Positions 16,075 through 25,504 of a stretch of DNA of 45,317 nt are shown one piece after another (position 1 is the first letter of the stretch; every line of letters begins with the position of its first letter). Source of the stretch: Thermoplasmata archaeon. Its GTDB lineage: Archaea; Thermoplasmatota; Thermoplasmata; Thermoplasmatales; Thermoplasmataceae. The notes beneath the pieces are model-generated. The model was not told the DNA's origin. It made no database searches and worked only from the letters and a program-made list of their open reading frames with translations. Where the stretch lies: NCBI GenBank assembly GCA_021820525.1, contig JAKADM010000004.1, positions 1 to 45,317 on the forward strand, written 5' to 3'. The position numbers and the translations under genes are program-made.

Positions 16075-17304
16075 ATGAATATGAATGAAATACATGAATA
16101 TAACAACTGGACAATGTTTAAAAAATATGCTACAGGAAGGAATATGATCAGAATTGCATATTTCATTTTCAACGTATTTTTTGTATGGAAAATTATAGTT
16201 GCATACAACTCAGTATTCCTTGCAGGAATGGTTCCAGTCCTTTCCCTTCTTGGATATCTTCTCATTCTTATCCCGGAGGGACACATACTTGACAGGTTCA
16301 ACAGAGGTTCAGTTTTCAGAATTTCAGCTGCCCTTCTTGCCCTTACCTACATTATTCTATTCTTTTATCAGTCACTCATAGCCATATATACGGTTGCTCT
16401 CATATCGTCTGTTCTTTCTTCCATAAATTCAGATGCTTTCAATACCATAATGAAGGAAATCGTCAGCAATGAAAAATTGCAGAGCGCAATTTCCCTGAGC
16501 CAGGGGACAAATGCCCTGTCTGAACTGGCAGGAATCATTCTGGGAGGGATTCTTCTTTATTTTCCCTTAAGTTATCTTTCCATCATACTCTTTGCGCTGC
16601 CAGTGATATGTATCATAACAGGCACAGGGAAAACAATGAACAGGGCGGGAACAGCTGATCCCTATGGCTTTAAGGGTGCCATGAAAATTGTGGTTTCAAT
16701 TATGCCATTCCTTCTCCTCACATTGCTTTTAAATGGCCTTTTCATATCCCTTGATGTTTTTGGGTCAGGCCTGATACACATAATTTTGCACGGATCACCA
16801 ATGGATTATTCTCTCTTTGTGGGTGCTTTCCCTGCAGGTGTCATAATAGGTTCCATTTTTTCAGAAAAAATTTCAGGGCACCTTTCAAAGACCAGATTCA
16901 TATCTTCCCTGCTGGCACCACTGGGTCTCATTCTTCTCGTCATATCCCTTTCAAAATATCTTTACGTTGATATAATTATGGCAGTTCTTCTTGGCGTAAC
17001 AGTAATATTTGTAAATATAGGTTTTCAGACCATATTTATGAAGGCAATCCCTGACAGTGTTATGGGGCGGGTGAATTCCATAGGAACCATATTTTCCCTT
17101 GGTGGATCTCCCCTGATGGCTGCCATTTTCAGCATTCTGTCAAATTATTTCTATTTCCCTTACATAATGTCAGTTGCTGCTCTCATATCCATTGCCGTGG
17201 CCATTCCATCCAACAGCATAATCAAATCAATGCCAGATAGGATTTCAAAAATAGTGGGGGATATGGAATCGAACCAAAATATTCCTCAGATGGAAATGGC
17301 ATAG
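16075..17304 (+). CDS. MFS transporter (12 TM, efflux-type)
   Basis: This 409-residue membrane protein has about 12 helices. It contains PEGHILDRFNRGSVFR after helix 2 (motif A variant, D-R-x-x-R) and a central loop near residue 195. The layout fits the MFS_3/macrolide-efflux-like group, although the substrate cannot be predicted. It is divergent from the wHTH regulator across a 44-nt promoter region with a palindromic operator, so it is the best candidate for the regulator's target. It seems leaderless. No frameshift or truncation is seen. Confidence 0.85.
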   Translation: MNMNEIHEYNNWTMFKKYATGRNMIRIAYFIFNVFFVWKIIVAYNSVFLAGMVPVLSLLGYLLILIPEGHILDRFNRGSVFRISAALLALTYIILFFYQSLIAIYTVALISSVLSSINSDAFNTIMKEIVSNEKLQSAISLSQGTNALSELAGIILGGILLYFPLSYLSIILFALPVICIITGTGKTMNRAGTADPYGFKGAMKIVVSIMPFLLLTLLLNGLFISLDVFGSGLIHIILHGSPMDYSLFVGAFPAGVIIGSIFSEKISGHLSKTRFISSLLAPLGLILLVISLSKYLYVDIIMAVLLGVTVIFVNIGFQTIFMKAIPDSVMGRVNSIGTIFSLGGSPLMAAIFSILSNYFYFPYIMSVAALISIAVAIPSNSIIKSMPDRISKIVGDMESNQNIPQMEMA

Positions 17305-17408
17305 GGGAATTAAGGAAAGTCTCTATTTCATTTTCTGTGAAAAAAATCTGATGGGAAATAGCATGAAAAGAAAGGGTAAATAATGGGCATAAAATGGACT
17401 GGCAGTAA

Positions 17409-18257
17409 ATGAAAGAGCTTAAATTTCTTCTTGCCTATGTAGTTATGACCTCCTCATCATATTTTTTTGCAAAAAACGGCCTCTTATATTCATCTCCCAT
17501 ATTTTTCATGGCTTTGCGTTATGCCATATCTGCGGCAATTTTGATCCCATTTGTAAGGAAAATTCAGATAAACAGGGATATTCTCATTTTATCCTTGCTG
17601 ACAACAACCAGTACCATATTCTGGTCTGTTGGCCTGTTATACGTTTCCCCTGCTCAGTCATCTGTGCTAAGTTATTCCATGCCACTCTTTTCCCTTCCCC
17701 TCGCCTTTCTTATTGTAAGGGAAAAGCCAACAAAATATGAACTTACAGGAATTGGAGTTGGTTTTGCAGGTGTTGTAGTATACGGAATTCCCCTGATGGG
17801 CGGATTTACAATGCTTGGAATGATACTGACAATCATCAACGCATTCTTCTGGGCATCCTTTACAGTATATTACAGAAAGATGAGGGATGCCGATCCAATT
17901 TCCATAAACGCTTCTCAATTTCTTATTGGATCTGGAATAATGCTGCTCCTTTCCTTCCCCGGATTTTATTTTACAATCAGCACAGATTTCCTCATAGATC
18001 TCCTGTGGATGGCAACATTCGGTGGAGCCTTCTCATTCCTGGCATGGAACTATCTCATAAAGGTTTCATCTGTAAACAGAGTAACCGTACTGGCATTTTC
18101 AGTGCCCATATTTACTACAGTTCTTGAAGCCATCATAAGCATGGCCATACCTGAAACATTCTTCATAATCGGCATTGCAATGATGTTTGTTGGAATATAC
18201 ATTTCAAGGCTGACCAAAGGGATTAATGTTGTCGACAGGGGCGGAGAAGCAAATTGA
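17409..18257 (+). CDS. EamA/DMT-family transporter (10 TM)
   Basis: This 282-residue protein has ten predicted membrane helices formed by two EamA repeats (about 1-135 and 145-275), the typical RhaT/YdcZ-like drug/metabolite transporter layout. The repeats contain FMALRYAISAAIL, LSYSMPLFSLPLAFLIVREKPT and, in the second half, FLAWNYLIKVSSVNRVTVLAFSV (seen in part), characteristic of the family. Members export amino acids or metabolites. It follows the second MFS gene by 104 nt in the same direction and may or may not share its promoter. Confidence 0.9.
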   Translation: MKELKFLLAYVVMTSSSYFFAKNGLLYSSPIFFMALRYAISAAILIPFVRKIQINRDILILSLLTTTSTIFWSVGLLYVSPAQSSVLSYSMPLFSLPLAFLIVREKPTKYELTGIGVGFAGVVVYGIPLMGGFTMLGMILTIINAFFWASFTVYYRKMRDADPISINASQFLIGSGIMLLLSFPGFYFTISTDFLIDLLWMATFGGAFSFLAWNYLIKVSSVNRVTVLAFSVPIFTTVLEAIISMAIPETFFIIGIAMMFVGIYISRLTKGINVVDRGGEAN

Positions 18258-18363
18258 AAATCTTTTACCCCAATCTGGAAGATTTGGATCTTGAGGATTC
18301 ACCCTCAAGCCATGTGGCCATATGGCATTTATGAAAATAGTGGGGTGCCAGGATTTTGGATAA

Positions 18364-19518
18364 TCATGGTTTTTGGGTTTTTATTATCCTCTCAAAATCA
18401 TTAACCATATTTTCCTGGCTATATTCCAGTGCTGTATTAAGGCCATTTTTGGAAATTCTCTCCATAAGTTCTGGATCCTTAATGAGGGAAAGAACTGCTT
18501 CCGACATTCCCTGAGTGTCTTCGGTTTCCACAAGCAATGAATTCTCCCTGTCAACGAGATAGGTATCATATCCAAAAAATTTTGTTGAAATAACTGCGCA
18601 TTCATTGGCCATGGCTTCAAGATTGGTCAGGCCAAAACCTTCTGCCCTTGAAGGCAAAACGAAGATCCTGCTCTTCCCATACAATTCTCTGAGATCTTCA
18701 TCAGGAATATCCCTGTGGAATTCAATCCAGTCTGGAACATTTTCCTTAGAAAGATTCCCGAAGCCTATAAGTTTGAATCCCTTCAGTTCATTTCTGATTT
18801 TATCAAGTGCTTCAATTATAATGTCTGCTCCCTTGTATTTTTCCCTTCTCAGTGGGAACAGTATAACATTCTCCTTACGTGTATTTTTTGATCTCCACCT
18901 GTCCATATCTATGCCTATCCTGATCATCTCAGGGTTATCCTTTTCGAATCGTTTGTAAAGGCCCCTGTTAATGACTATTTTTTGCAGATTCAGATTATAG
19001 GCCTCAGTTGCGTAGGGTGCGATTTTACCAGAAAGGGACGGATCATCCTCCCTATTTTGAATTAAATAGAGCTTCCTGTTGCATTTAATTTTCAACCTAT
19101 CTACAATAAACGCGGTTCTGAAATATGTGGCAATTATATTTTTAACATACAGGTTCCTCTTATTATCATTTACCATAACTATAGTGGGTATATGGTCTGT
19201 TATGGAAAAGTCATATTTTCCTCCAAGAATTTTTCTCTGAAGTCTGATTGCAAGTCCGGTTAATTTTTCTGGCAAAAATTTATAGAACTCACCCATTATT
19301 ATCTTATACAAAAAATCATTATTTTGAATTGCAAGTTTTTTATCACCTCTTTCAGTTAAATATTTTCTAAAACCATCCGGGCTGAACAAAAAGCAGACTT
19401 TGTATCCTCTTTTCATAAGTTCTCCTGAAATTCTAAATATTACCTGATCACCCCCTGCAGGCAATCGATATGTTATTGAATCAAGAAAAAAGCCCACATC
19501 AAAAGTTCTCTCCCTCAT
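18364..19518 (-). CDS. GT4-family glycosyltransferase
   Basis: This 384-residue GT-B enzyme has an N-terminal acceptor domain with a glycine loop (RLPAGGDQVIF). The C-terminal nucleotide-sugar domain shows VILFPLRREKYKGADIIIEA, then the GT4 signature PSRAEGFGLTNLEAMA, with the E-x7-E pair that binds the donor. It probably transfers a hexose to a lipid or glycan on the cytoplasmic face. The gene stands alone between unrelated genes; AGGTG about 5 nt before the ATG is its ribosome-binding site. A TATA-like TTATAATTA is just upstream. Confidence 0.9.
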   Translation of the reverse strand: MRERTFDVGFFLDSITYRLPAGGDQVIFRISGELMKRGYKVCFLFSPDGFRKYLTERGDKKLAIQNNDFLYKIIMGEFYKFLPEKLTGLAIRLQRKILGGKYDFSITDHIPTIVMVNDNKRNLYVKNIIATYFRTAFIVDRLKIKCNRKLYLIQNREDDPSLSGKIAPYATEAYNLNLQKIVINRGLYKRFEKDNPEMIRIGIDMDRWRSKNTRKENVILFPLRREKYKGADIIIEALDKIRNELKGFKLIGFGNLSKENVPDWIEFHRDIPDEDLRELYGKSRIFVLPSRAEGFGLTNLEAMANECAVISTKFFGYDTYLVDRENSLLVETEDTQGMSEAVLSLIKDPELMERISKNGLNTALEYSQENMVNDFERIIKTQKP

Positions 19519-19774
19519 AAGGCACCTTAATTATAAGGAATTTTAAACACTTTTTATCCATTATCCCTACATAAATTCAATGGCAAACAATTTCATTTCT
19601 ATTCCTTGCAAAAAGAAAGCCTCTGAATTCTCACGAGTTATCATGAACACCCTGATGCATAATTGACTTAATTTTTGTATAATCGCTCCTTTACAATCAT
19701 ATTTCCTGTGGATCTAGATCACTGAATCGGGTAAGGATGAAGAGTCAGTATATTTTTTTTATTTTTTAGTTTAA

Positions 19775-20332
19775 TTATTTAATATTTTTCTCCGCCTTTA
19801 TGTTCTCCATTGCAAAACTGTAAGCCATATTGAAAACTTCCCTGTTAATAGCTGCCACTTTTTCTGAAAAGTTTTCATCAATTGCCTTCAACACATTGTC
19901 CTTTTCAGGAAAATCCTCAAGGGCGCAAAGTATTCCAAGGATAAATATGTTATAACTTCTCTTATTCACATTTTCATGAATCAGTTCAGGGTTGATTTCA
20001 ATGCATTTAATTCCGTTTATTGAGCTTTCACCCAACTCTTCCTTAACATCTGAAACTGTAATGCATAATCCATTCTTTTTCAATATTTTTAAATTCCACA
20101 TGGCCTCATTTCTGTCCATGGATATTATGAAATCTGCGGTTCCTTCCCTTATGGTAGGAGAATGGGCCTCGCCAGATTTGACATCGGTAACAACGCCCCC
20201 ACCCCTCTGGGCAAGTCCGTGAATTTCAGACATGATGGATTTCTCCCCTGAAAGCAGGATCGACTGGGACAGAATCTTCCCCGCAGTTATGACACCCTGG
20301 CCACCCCTGCCAACAATCCTGTATGCCTTCAT
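19775..20332 (-). CDS. iorB: Indolepyruvate ferredoxin oxidoreductase, beta subunit
   Basis: This protein of about 185 residues (from the ATG at 20332) belongs to the gamma-domain family of 2-oxoacid:ferredoxin oxidoreductases. RIVGRGGQGVITAGKIL at the N-terminus and MSEIHGLAQRGGGVVTDVK follow the IorB pattern. With IorA it oxidises arylpyruvates from aromatic amino acid transamination to aryl-acetyl-CoA, reducing ferredoxin. A longer frame upstream (to 20383) exists but overlaps iorA deeply. The chosen start gives a 4-nt ATGA overlap with iorA and the family's normal N-terminus. Confidence 0.92.
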   Translation of the reverse strand: MKAYRIVGRGGQGVITAGKILSQSILLSGEKSIMSEIHGLAQRGGGVVTDVKSGEAHSPTIREGTADFIISMDRNEAMWNLKILKKNGLCITVSDVKEELGESSINGIKCIEINPELIHENVNKRSYNIFILGILCALEDFPEKDNVLKAIDENFSEKVAAINREVFNMAYSFAMENIKAEKNIK

Positions 20333-22167
20333 AATTTCACCTCCCTTATTGCACCCACAGGGCATACATAAACCTCGGCACATGCACCGCAGCCATCACA
20401 TTCATATGGGTTGATCTTTGCAATGTTTCCATCCTCAGATATGGCCGGACAGTGGAAGTTAACTGTGCAATTCATGCATCCCCTGCATTCCTGCGCATTC
20501 ACCGTAAAGTACCTTTCCTTTTTGTGGGGGAGGAGAGCACATTCTCCCCTCACAATTATTGCCTTAAATCCATCTTCCTTTAAGGAGGAAATGGTTTCCC
20601 TTATGATTTTTCCCTCATCAAAGGCATCCACTACCGAGAAGGGAATCTGGATGCCCGAGAGGATCGATTCAATTGATATTCCGGAGAAATCTTCCTGTCC
20701 TATGGTAAGCGGGAATTCAGGGGTAGGCTCCTGGCCGGTCATTGCTGTTGTAGAATTGTCCAGAATGAATAGAAGCATGTTTGCCCCTGATCTCTTTGCA
20801 TTAATGGCAGCAGTTATGCCAGAATGGAAAAATGTGGAATCTCCAATGAATGCAACGGTTTTCTTTCCTGAGGCAAGGCTTATGCCTGCGCCCACAGATA
20901 TGGATGCCCCCATGTCAAGGATTATATCTGCCATACTGTAAGGCTCATAATAGGAAAGGGAATAGCAGCCAATATCTGATGATAAGACTAGATCATTTTT
21001 TCCCGCCATTTTAAGTGCTCTCCTTATGGAAAAGAAGGCAGACCTGTGGGGACAGCCCGGGCAGAAGTCTGGAGGGGCTGATTTTATGGGTTCATCCTTA
21101 ATCTCTCTGTCCTGGCCATCCATTTTCAAAAGGGCATTCATGACAACCGTTTCCGAATACTCATGGGACCAGGGAAGCATTTGATCTATCTTTCCATGTA
21201 TTTCCGTTATTTTACCAAGATGATCGTTGAACACCCTGATCTTCGTTTCCAGATATGGATCCAGTTCCTCGATTACGATTATTTTGCCATTCTCCCTCAT
21301 GAACTCTTCAGTTATTCCCGTGGGTATGGGGTTGGTCAGGCCAAGTTTGAGTATATTTGCACCTATTCCTGCTGAATCAAGGGAATCCCTTACATAATTG
21401 TATGATGCACCGGAGGTTATGATTCCAAACTTACTCCCGGGAAAGTTCTCAATTTTATTCAATGAATTGAACTCCCTGTCATCAGAAATGAGGGCCATTT
21501 TATGAGTCAGTTCTGGCTTCAGTTTCCTTGCATTGGATGGTACTGAGCTGAACCTGCTTCTTTCATCCTTTATTCTCACATCCATCTGTTCCGGTTTGAT
21601 CCTTTCTCCGAAAACAACAGGGGCCCTCATATGGCTCACCCTGGTTGTTGTCCTGAACAATACAGGCAAGGAATATTTTTCACTTAAGGTATAGGCGATT
21701 TTGAGAAAATCCTTGGCCTCCTGGGGATCGGATGGCTCAATCATGGGTGCGTGGGCCAGATCTGCATATCTTCTGTTATCCTGTTCATTCTGGGATGAAA
21801 ACATGGATGGATCATCGGCGGTCATGACAACCATGCCACCATTTATTCCAGTATACAGGGATGTTACAAAGGGATCGGCAGCAACATTCAATCCCACATG
21901 CTTCATAAATACAAAGCTCCTTTTTCCCGCAAGGGAAGCACCATATGCCATTTCATAGGCAACTTTTTCATTGATGGAATACTGGAAATACATTCCATAC
22001 TGTGGGGCTACTTTCATCAAAACCTCCCCAACTTCGCTTGAGGGTGTTCCCGGATAGGTTGCTGCAAAACCAACGCCCGATTCCATGGCTCCCCTGGCAA
22101 TGGCCTCATTTCCAAGGAGAAGCATCACATTGCCTGAATCTGAAAGAATATTCTTTAAGAATGACAT
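20329..22167 (-). CDS. iorA: Indolepyruvate ferredoxin oxidoreductase, alpha subunit
   Basis: This 612-residue thiamine-diphosphate enzyme comprises an N-terminal pyrimidine-binding domain (LLGNEAIARGAMESGVGFA, TYPGTPSSEVGE), a central domain, and the PP domain with CPGCPHRSAFF, DIGCYSL and GDSTFFHSG. The C-terminus has a two-cluster ferredoxin module (CRGCMNC...C and CDGCGAC...CP). This is the standard IorA architecture at the usual length. It pairs with iorB downstream (4-nt overlap). It has its own likely promoter (ATTAAAAGTATG near 22187-22198) after a 52-nt gap from purA. Confidence 0.95.
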   Translation of the reverse strand: MSFLKNILSDSGNVMLLLGNEAIARGAMESGVGFAATYPGTPSSEVGEVLMKVAPQYGMYFQYSINEKVAYEMAYGASLAGKRSFVFMKHVGLNVAADPFVTSLYTGINGGMVVMTADDPSMFSSQNEQDNRRYADLAHAPMIEPSDPQEAKDFLKIAYTLSEKYSLPVLFRTTTRVSHMRAPVVFGERIKPEQMDVRIKDERSRFSSVPSNARKLKPELTHKMALISDDREFNSLNKIENFPGSKFGIITSGASYNYVRDSLDSAGIGANILKLGLTNPIPTGITEEFMRENGKIIVIEELDPYLETKIRVFNDHLGKITEIHGKIDQMLPWSHEYSETVVMNALLKMDGQDREIKDEPIKSAPPDFCPGCPHRSAFFSIRRALKMAGKNDLVLSSDIGCYSLSYYEPYSMADIILDMGASISVGAGISLASGKKTVAFIGDSTFFHSGITAAINAKRSGANMLLFILDNSTTAMTGQEPTPEFPLTIGQEDFSGISIESILSGIQIPFSVVDAFDEGKIIRETISSLKEDGFKAIIVRGECALLPHKKERYFTVNAQECRGCMNCTVNFHCPAISEDGNIAKINPYECDGCGACAEVYVCPVGAIREVKL

Positions 22168-22219
22168 GAATTAATCATGCAGCTTTCATACTTTTAATCC
22201 ATGCCTTACATATCTGGTA

Positions 22220-23491
22220 TTATTTTCTCACAACAGTACTCTCTCTGATCTGGCCTATGGAAATTACCTTCACGGGCTTTCCGGTGAGCTTTTCAACCAT
22301 TGAAACGTAATCCTTCATTTCCTGAGGAACTGAATCATATCCAGTTTCCACAATATGCCCTATTTCGCTTTCGCTCATTTTGCCCCAGCTGTCCATTTCA
22401 ATGTATTCCGGTTCAGCCACAGCCTTCCCAAGAAGGGCATCCACAGGAACCTTCACCTTATTCCCATAGGATTTGCATATCCTTATGGTTTTAAATTCCC
22501 CAAGCACATCAAGCTTTGTTATGGATATTTCATCCACATCATTGAGATTGGCTGCATAGTTGACAAGAGGAATGTCAAGCCACCCCACTCTTCTGGGCCT
22601 TCCCGTGGTTGTTCCATATTCTCCTCCAGCCTCTCTCAGCCTGTCTGCCTCCTGGCCGTGAAGTTCCGTTGGGAATGGCCCCTCTCCAACCCTGGACGTG
22701 TAAGCCTTTACAACCCCAATGATCCTTTGGATCTTCCTGAGGGATATACCGCTTCCCGTATGGAGTGCACCTGAAATGGTATTTGATGACGTCACGTAAG
22801 GATAGGTCCCGAAATCTATGTCTAAAAGTGTTCCATGGCCACCCTCAAAGACCATGTGTCTGTTATTATTAACAGAATCCATAAGAAAATATTCTGTCCT
22901 TGTCACATATTTGCTGAAATAGTTCCATTTTTCATGTAATTCCCGGGCTATTTTTTCCAGCTCCCTGTCATCAAAGGGCGAATCCTGAAGTTCAGAACTC
23001 CTCAATTCTCTTATGAATTTGAGTTTTCTCAGAATCCTGTTTTCATCCTCAAGATCCTCAATTCTTATGCCATTTCTTGAATATTTTTCCTCATAGGTTG
23101 GGCCAATGCCATGGGACGTCGTTCCAATTTTCATGTCCCCTCTCATCCTTTCCTGCGCCCCATCCATGAACCTGTGCATTCTTGTTACGACGTGTGCAGC
23201 TGAACTTATGTATATATGGAGTTTGGGATTTTCCACAAGCACATCCCCAATCTCCTTAACCAGGGCTTCCGGGTCAATGACCATGCCATTGCCAAGAACG
23301 ATGCTTTCAGCCTTAAGTGAACCTGCCGGAAGAAGGTGGAATTTGAACTTTCCCTTGCTGGTTACAACCGTGTGCCCGGCGTTTGTTCCACCATTATACC
23401 TTACAAGGACAGAATCCTCCTGGGATATGAAATCCGTTATCTTTCCCTTCCCCTCGTCTCCAAACTGCAGACCTAAAACAAGATTTCTCAT
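22220..23491 (-). CDS. purA: Adenylosuccinate synthetase
   Basis: This GTP-dependent enzyme joins IMP and aspartate in AMP synthesis. The P-loop-like QFGDEGKGK (9-17), NGGTNAGHTV (34-43), GTTSHGIGPTYEEKYSRNGIR, EGGHGTLLDIDFGTYPYVTSSN and the TGRPRRVGW segment identify it. At 423 residues it has bacterial/eukaryotic length, whereas many archaeal PurA proteins are nearer 340. It is monocistronic with a promoter in the 23492-23703 spacer, divergent from the next gene. Confidence 0.96.
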   Translation of the reverse strand: MRNLVLGLQFGDEGKGKITDFISQEDSVLVRYNGGTNAGHTVVTSKGKFKFHLLPAGSLKAESIVLGNGMVIDPEALVKEIGDVLVENPKLHIYISSAAHVVTRMHRFMDGAQERMRGDMKIGTTSHGIGPTYEEKYSRNGIRIEDLEDENRILRKLKFIRELRSSELQDSPFDDRELEKIARELHEKWNYFSKYVTRTEYFLMDSVNNNRHMVFEGGHGTLLDIDFGTYPYVTSSNTISGALHTGSGISLRKIQRIIGVVKAYTSRVGEGPFPTELHGQEADRLREAGGEYGTTTGRPRRVGWLDIPLVNYAANLNDVDEISITKLDVLGEFKTIRICKSYGNKVKVPVDALLGKAVAEPEYIEMDSWGKMSESEIGHIVETGYDSVPQEMKDYVSMVEKLTGKPVKVISIGQIRESTVVRK

Positions 23492-23703
23492 GTAAATACA
23501 GTGGTATTTCTTTCATGTATTAATTAGGTTTGCTATGAAAAGATTACTTAACTGCTTTCATTAATTCAGTCCATGCCTCCACATATTATGGATACTGTAA
23601 TTTGTAAGCCCATGCCATATATTTGAACAGTTATTTCGAAATATACCTTATCTGTAAAGTATATATTTTATGTGTATCATTCAATGTTCCATTGTGATTT
23701 AAA

Positions 23704-24156
23704 TTGATCGAGCACAGAACTAAGAAAAAGGTTGAAATGGACACAAAATCATGCAGGGAATTGCTCAGGAATCCCCTAAGATTTATGGAACATGGAAATG
23801 TAACATTCATTGACCACGAAAAGGATGATCAATACAGAATAACATTTACATGGAAGAAGTTCGGGATTTCAAGGGAGAACAGTTTTCTATTCACAGTATC
23901 AGAAAATGAGGATGCCATAATATATCAGAGCGACAGGTCTTCACCCGGTTATTTCATGATGAATTTTGCAATTTATAATGATAAGGGATCAAATTCCCTC
24001 ATATCATTAACGGCAAGGATGGATACTGCCTATTTGATGGGGGATAAAATCGTGAGGGATGAGTTTGTGGAAACCGTGGATGAAATCTTAAATGAGGGCA
24101 TCAAAAAAATAGAGGATTTCGATTTCACGACCCTTGGAAAGAATGGCAGAAAATAG
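23704..24156 (+). CDS. Small beta-rich protein, possibly SRPBCC-like
   Basis: This protein of about 150 residues has alternating beta strands and a long C-terminal helix (EFVETVDEILNEGIKKIED). The order resembles helix-grip (SRPBCC/DUF3211-like) proteins of acidophilic archaea; the family call is tentative. The start is uncertain. TTG 23704 keeps the first strand (KKKVEM) intact, and a TATA box (TATATATTTTA, about 23660-23670) lies upstream; ATG 23737 has a weak ribosome site. It stands alone, divergent from purA. Confidence 0.55.
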   Translation: MIEHRTKKKVEMDTKSCRELLRNPLRFMEHGNVTFIDHEKDDQYRITFTWKKFGISRENSFLFTVSENEDAIIYQSDRSSPGYFMMNFAIYNDKGSNSLISLTARMDTAYLMGDKIVRDEFVETVDEILNEGIKKIEDFDFTTLGKNGRK

Positions 24157-24289
24157 TTGAGCCATTTTTTTAAAATTTTTTAAAATATTTCATTTATGGA
24201 ATCATTATTAAAGGATAAAATTTCTGAAATGTACTGATTCAGGTATATATTATCTAAAAGGTTTTCATTGAAATAGTCATTATGGAAAT

Positions 24290-25504
24290 ATGTCATATAT
24301 CACAATTGATAATGGAAAACTGAAAATTCCAGATAAGCCAACAATAGGATACATAGAGGGGGATGGAATAGGTCCTGATATAACCTCAGCAATGATTGAC
24401 ACGGTGAATGCATCATTGGAAATTGCCTATGGTGGCTCAAAATCCATAGAATGGGAGAAGATACAGGCAGGAGAGGAGGCCTATGAGAAGACAGGGAAGC
24501 ATCTTCCCCAGCAATCCCTTGATCAGCTTTCAAAATGTGTCATATCTATTAAGGGGCCATTAACAACTCCTGTTGGCCAGGGATTCAGAAGCCTTAATGT
24601 GACATTGAGGCAGCATTTTGATCTATACGCAAACGTCAGACCGGTAAAATATTTCCCCGGTGTGCCTTCCCCCGTTACCCATCCAGAAAATATGAACATG
24701 GTCGTTTTCAGGGAAAACACAGAGGATCTTTATGCAGGGATTGAATGGAAATATGATTCAGAGGAGGCAAAGAAGATAAGGCAGTTCCTGAACTCACAGT
24801 TCAACGTTGATCTCTCTGATGATACGGGAATAGGAATAAAGCCCATAAGCAGGTTTAAGAGTCAGAGGCTCGTAAGGAAGGCCATAGAGTTCGCCATCGC
24901 AAACAGGAGAAGGAGTGTTACCCTTGTGCATAAGGGAAACATTATGAAATACACGGAGGGTGCATTCAAGGACTGGGGATATGAGGTTGCAAAAAATGAG
25001 TTTGGCAATATGACCGTCAGGGAGGAGGAATATCTGCAGAATCCCGATGCATTTTCTGGAAAGATCGTTATGAAGGATCGTATTGCAGACAATATGTTCC
25101 AGCAGGTTCTTACAAGAACTGCAGAGTATGATGTTATAGCAACGCCCAATCTTATTGGCGATTTCCTTTCTGATGCCCTTGCCGCACAGGTTGGTGGTAT
25201 AGGCATTGCTCCTGGAGCAAATATCGGTGACATTTATGCCATATTTGAAGCTGTGCATGGAACAGCACCAAAATATGCAGGCATGGATGTGGCAAACCCA
25301 ACATCCCTGATTCTGTCTGGTGTAATGATGCTTGACCACATGGGATGGCATGAGGCTGCTGAAATTTTGGACAGAGCGGTTACAGAATGCTACAAAGATC
25401 AGAAGGTCACTCAGGATATTGCCAGGGTAATAAACATTAAGGCACTGAAATGCTCAGAATTCGCAGACGAAATCATAAAGAGAATGAAAAAAGTCAAAGA
25501 ATGA
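24290..25504 (+). CDS. icd: Isocitrate dehydrogenase (NADP-type)
   Basis: This 404-residue beta-decarboxylating dehydrogenase oxidises isocitrate to 2-oxoglutarate. It has YIEGDGIGPD near the N-terminus, RSLNVTLRQHFDLYANVRP (isocitrate-binding Ser and Arg residues), NTEDLYAGIEW, Lys of the HKGNIMKYTEGAF segment, NLIGDFLSDALAAQVGGIG (catalytic Asp), and HGTAPKYAG. The Lys-Tyr pair in the last motif is the known determinant of NADP preference. A TATA-like GTATATATTATC lies at 24243-24254. The gene converges with the degenerate aldehyde dehydrogenase, the 3' ends overlapping by 11 nt. Confidence 0.96.
   Translation: MSYITIDNGKLKIPDKPTIGYIEGDGIGPDITSAMIDTVNASLEIAYGGSKSIEWEKIQAGEEAYEKTGKHLPQQSLDQLSKCVISIKGPLTTPVGQGFRSLNVTLRQHFDLYANVRPVKYFPGVPSPVTHPENMNMVVFRENTEDLYAGIEWKYDSEEAKKIRQFLNSQFNVDLSDDTGIGIKPISRFKSQRLVRKAIEFAIANRRRSVTLVHKGNIMKYTEGAFKDWGYEVAKNEFGNMTVREEEYLQNPDAFSGKIVMKDRIADNMFQQVLTRTAEYDVIATPNLIGDFLSDALAAQVGGIGIAPGANIGDIYAIFEAVHGTAPKYAGMDVANPTSLILSGVMMLDHMGWHEAAEILDRAVTECYKDQKVTQDIARVINIKALKCSEFADEIIKRMKKVKE

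Noticed and set aside
20333-20383. 17-codon N-terminal extension of iorB (Cys-rich)
   Set aside because: This stretch is the out-of-frame reading of the ferredoxin-coding 3' end of iorA. The ATG at 20332 gives the family's normal N-terminus and a 4-nt overlap.
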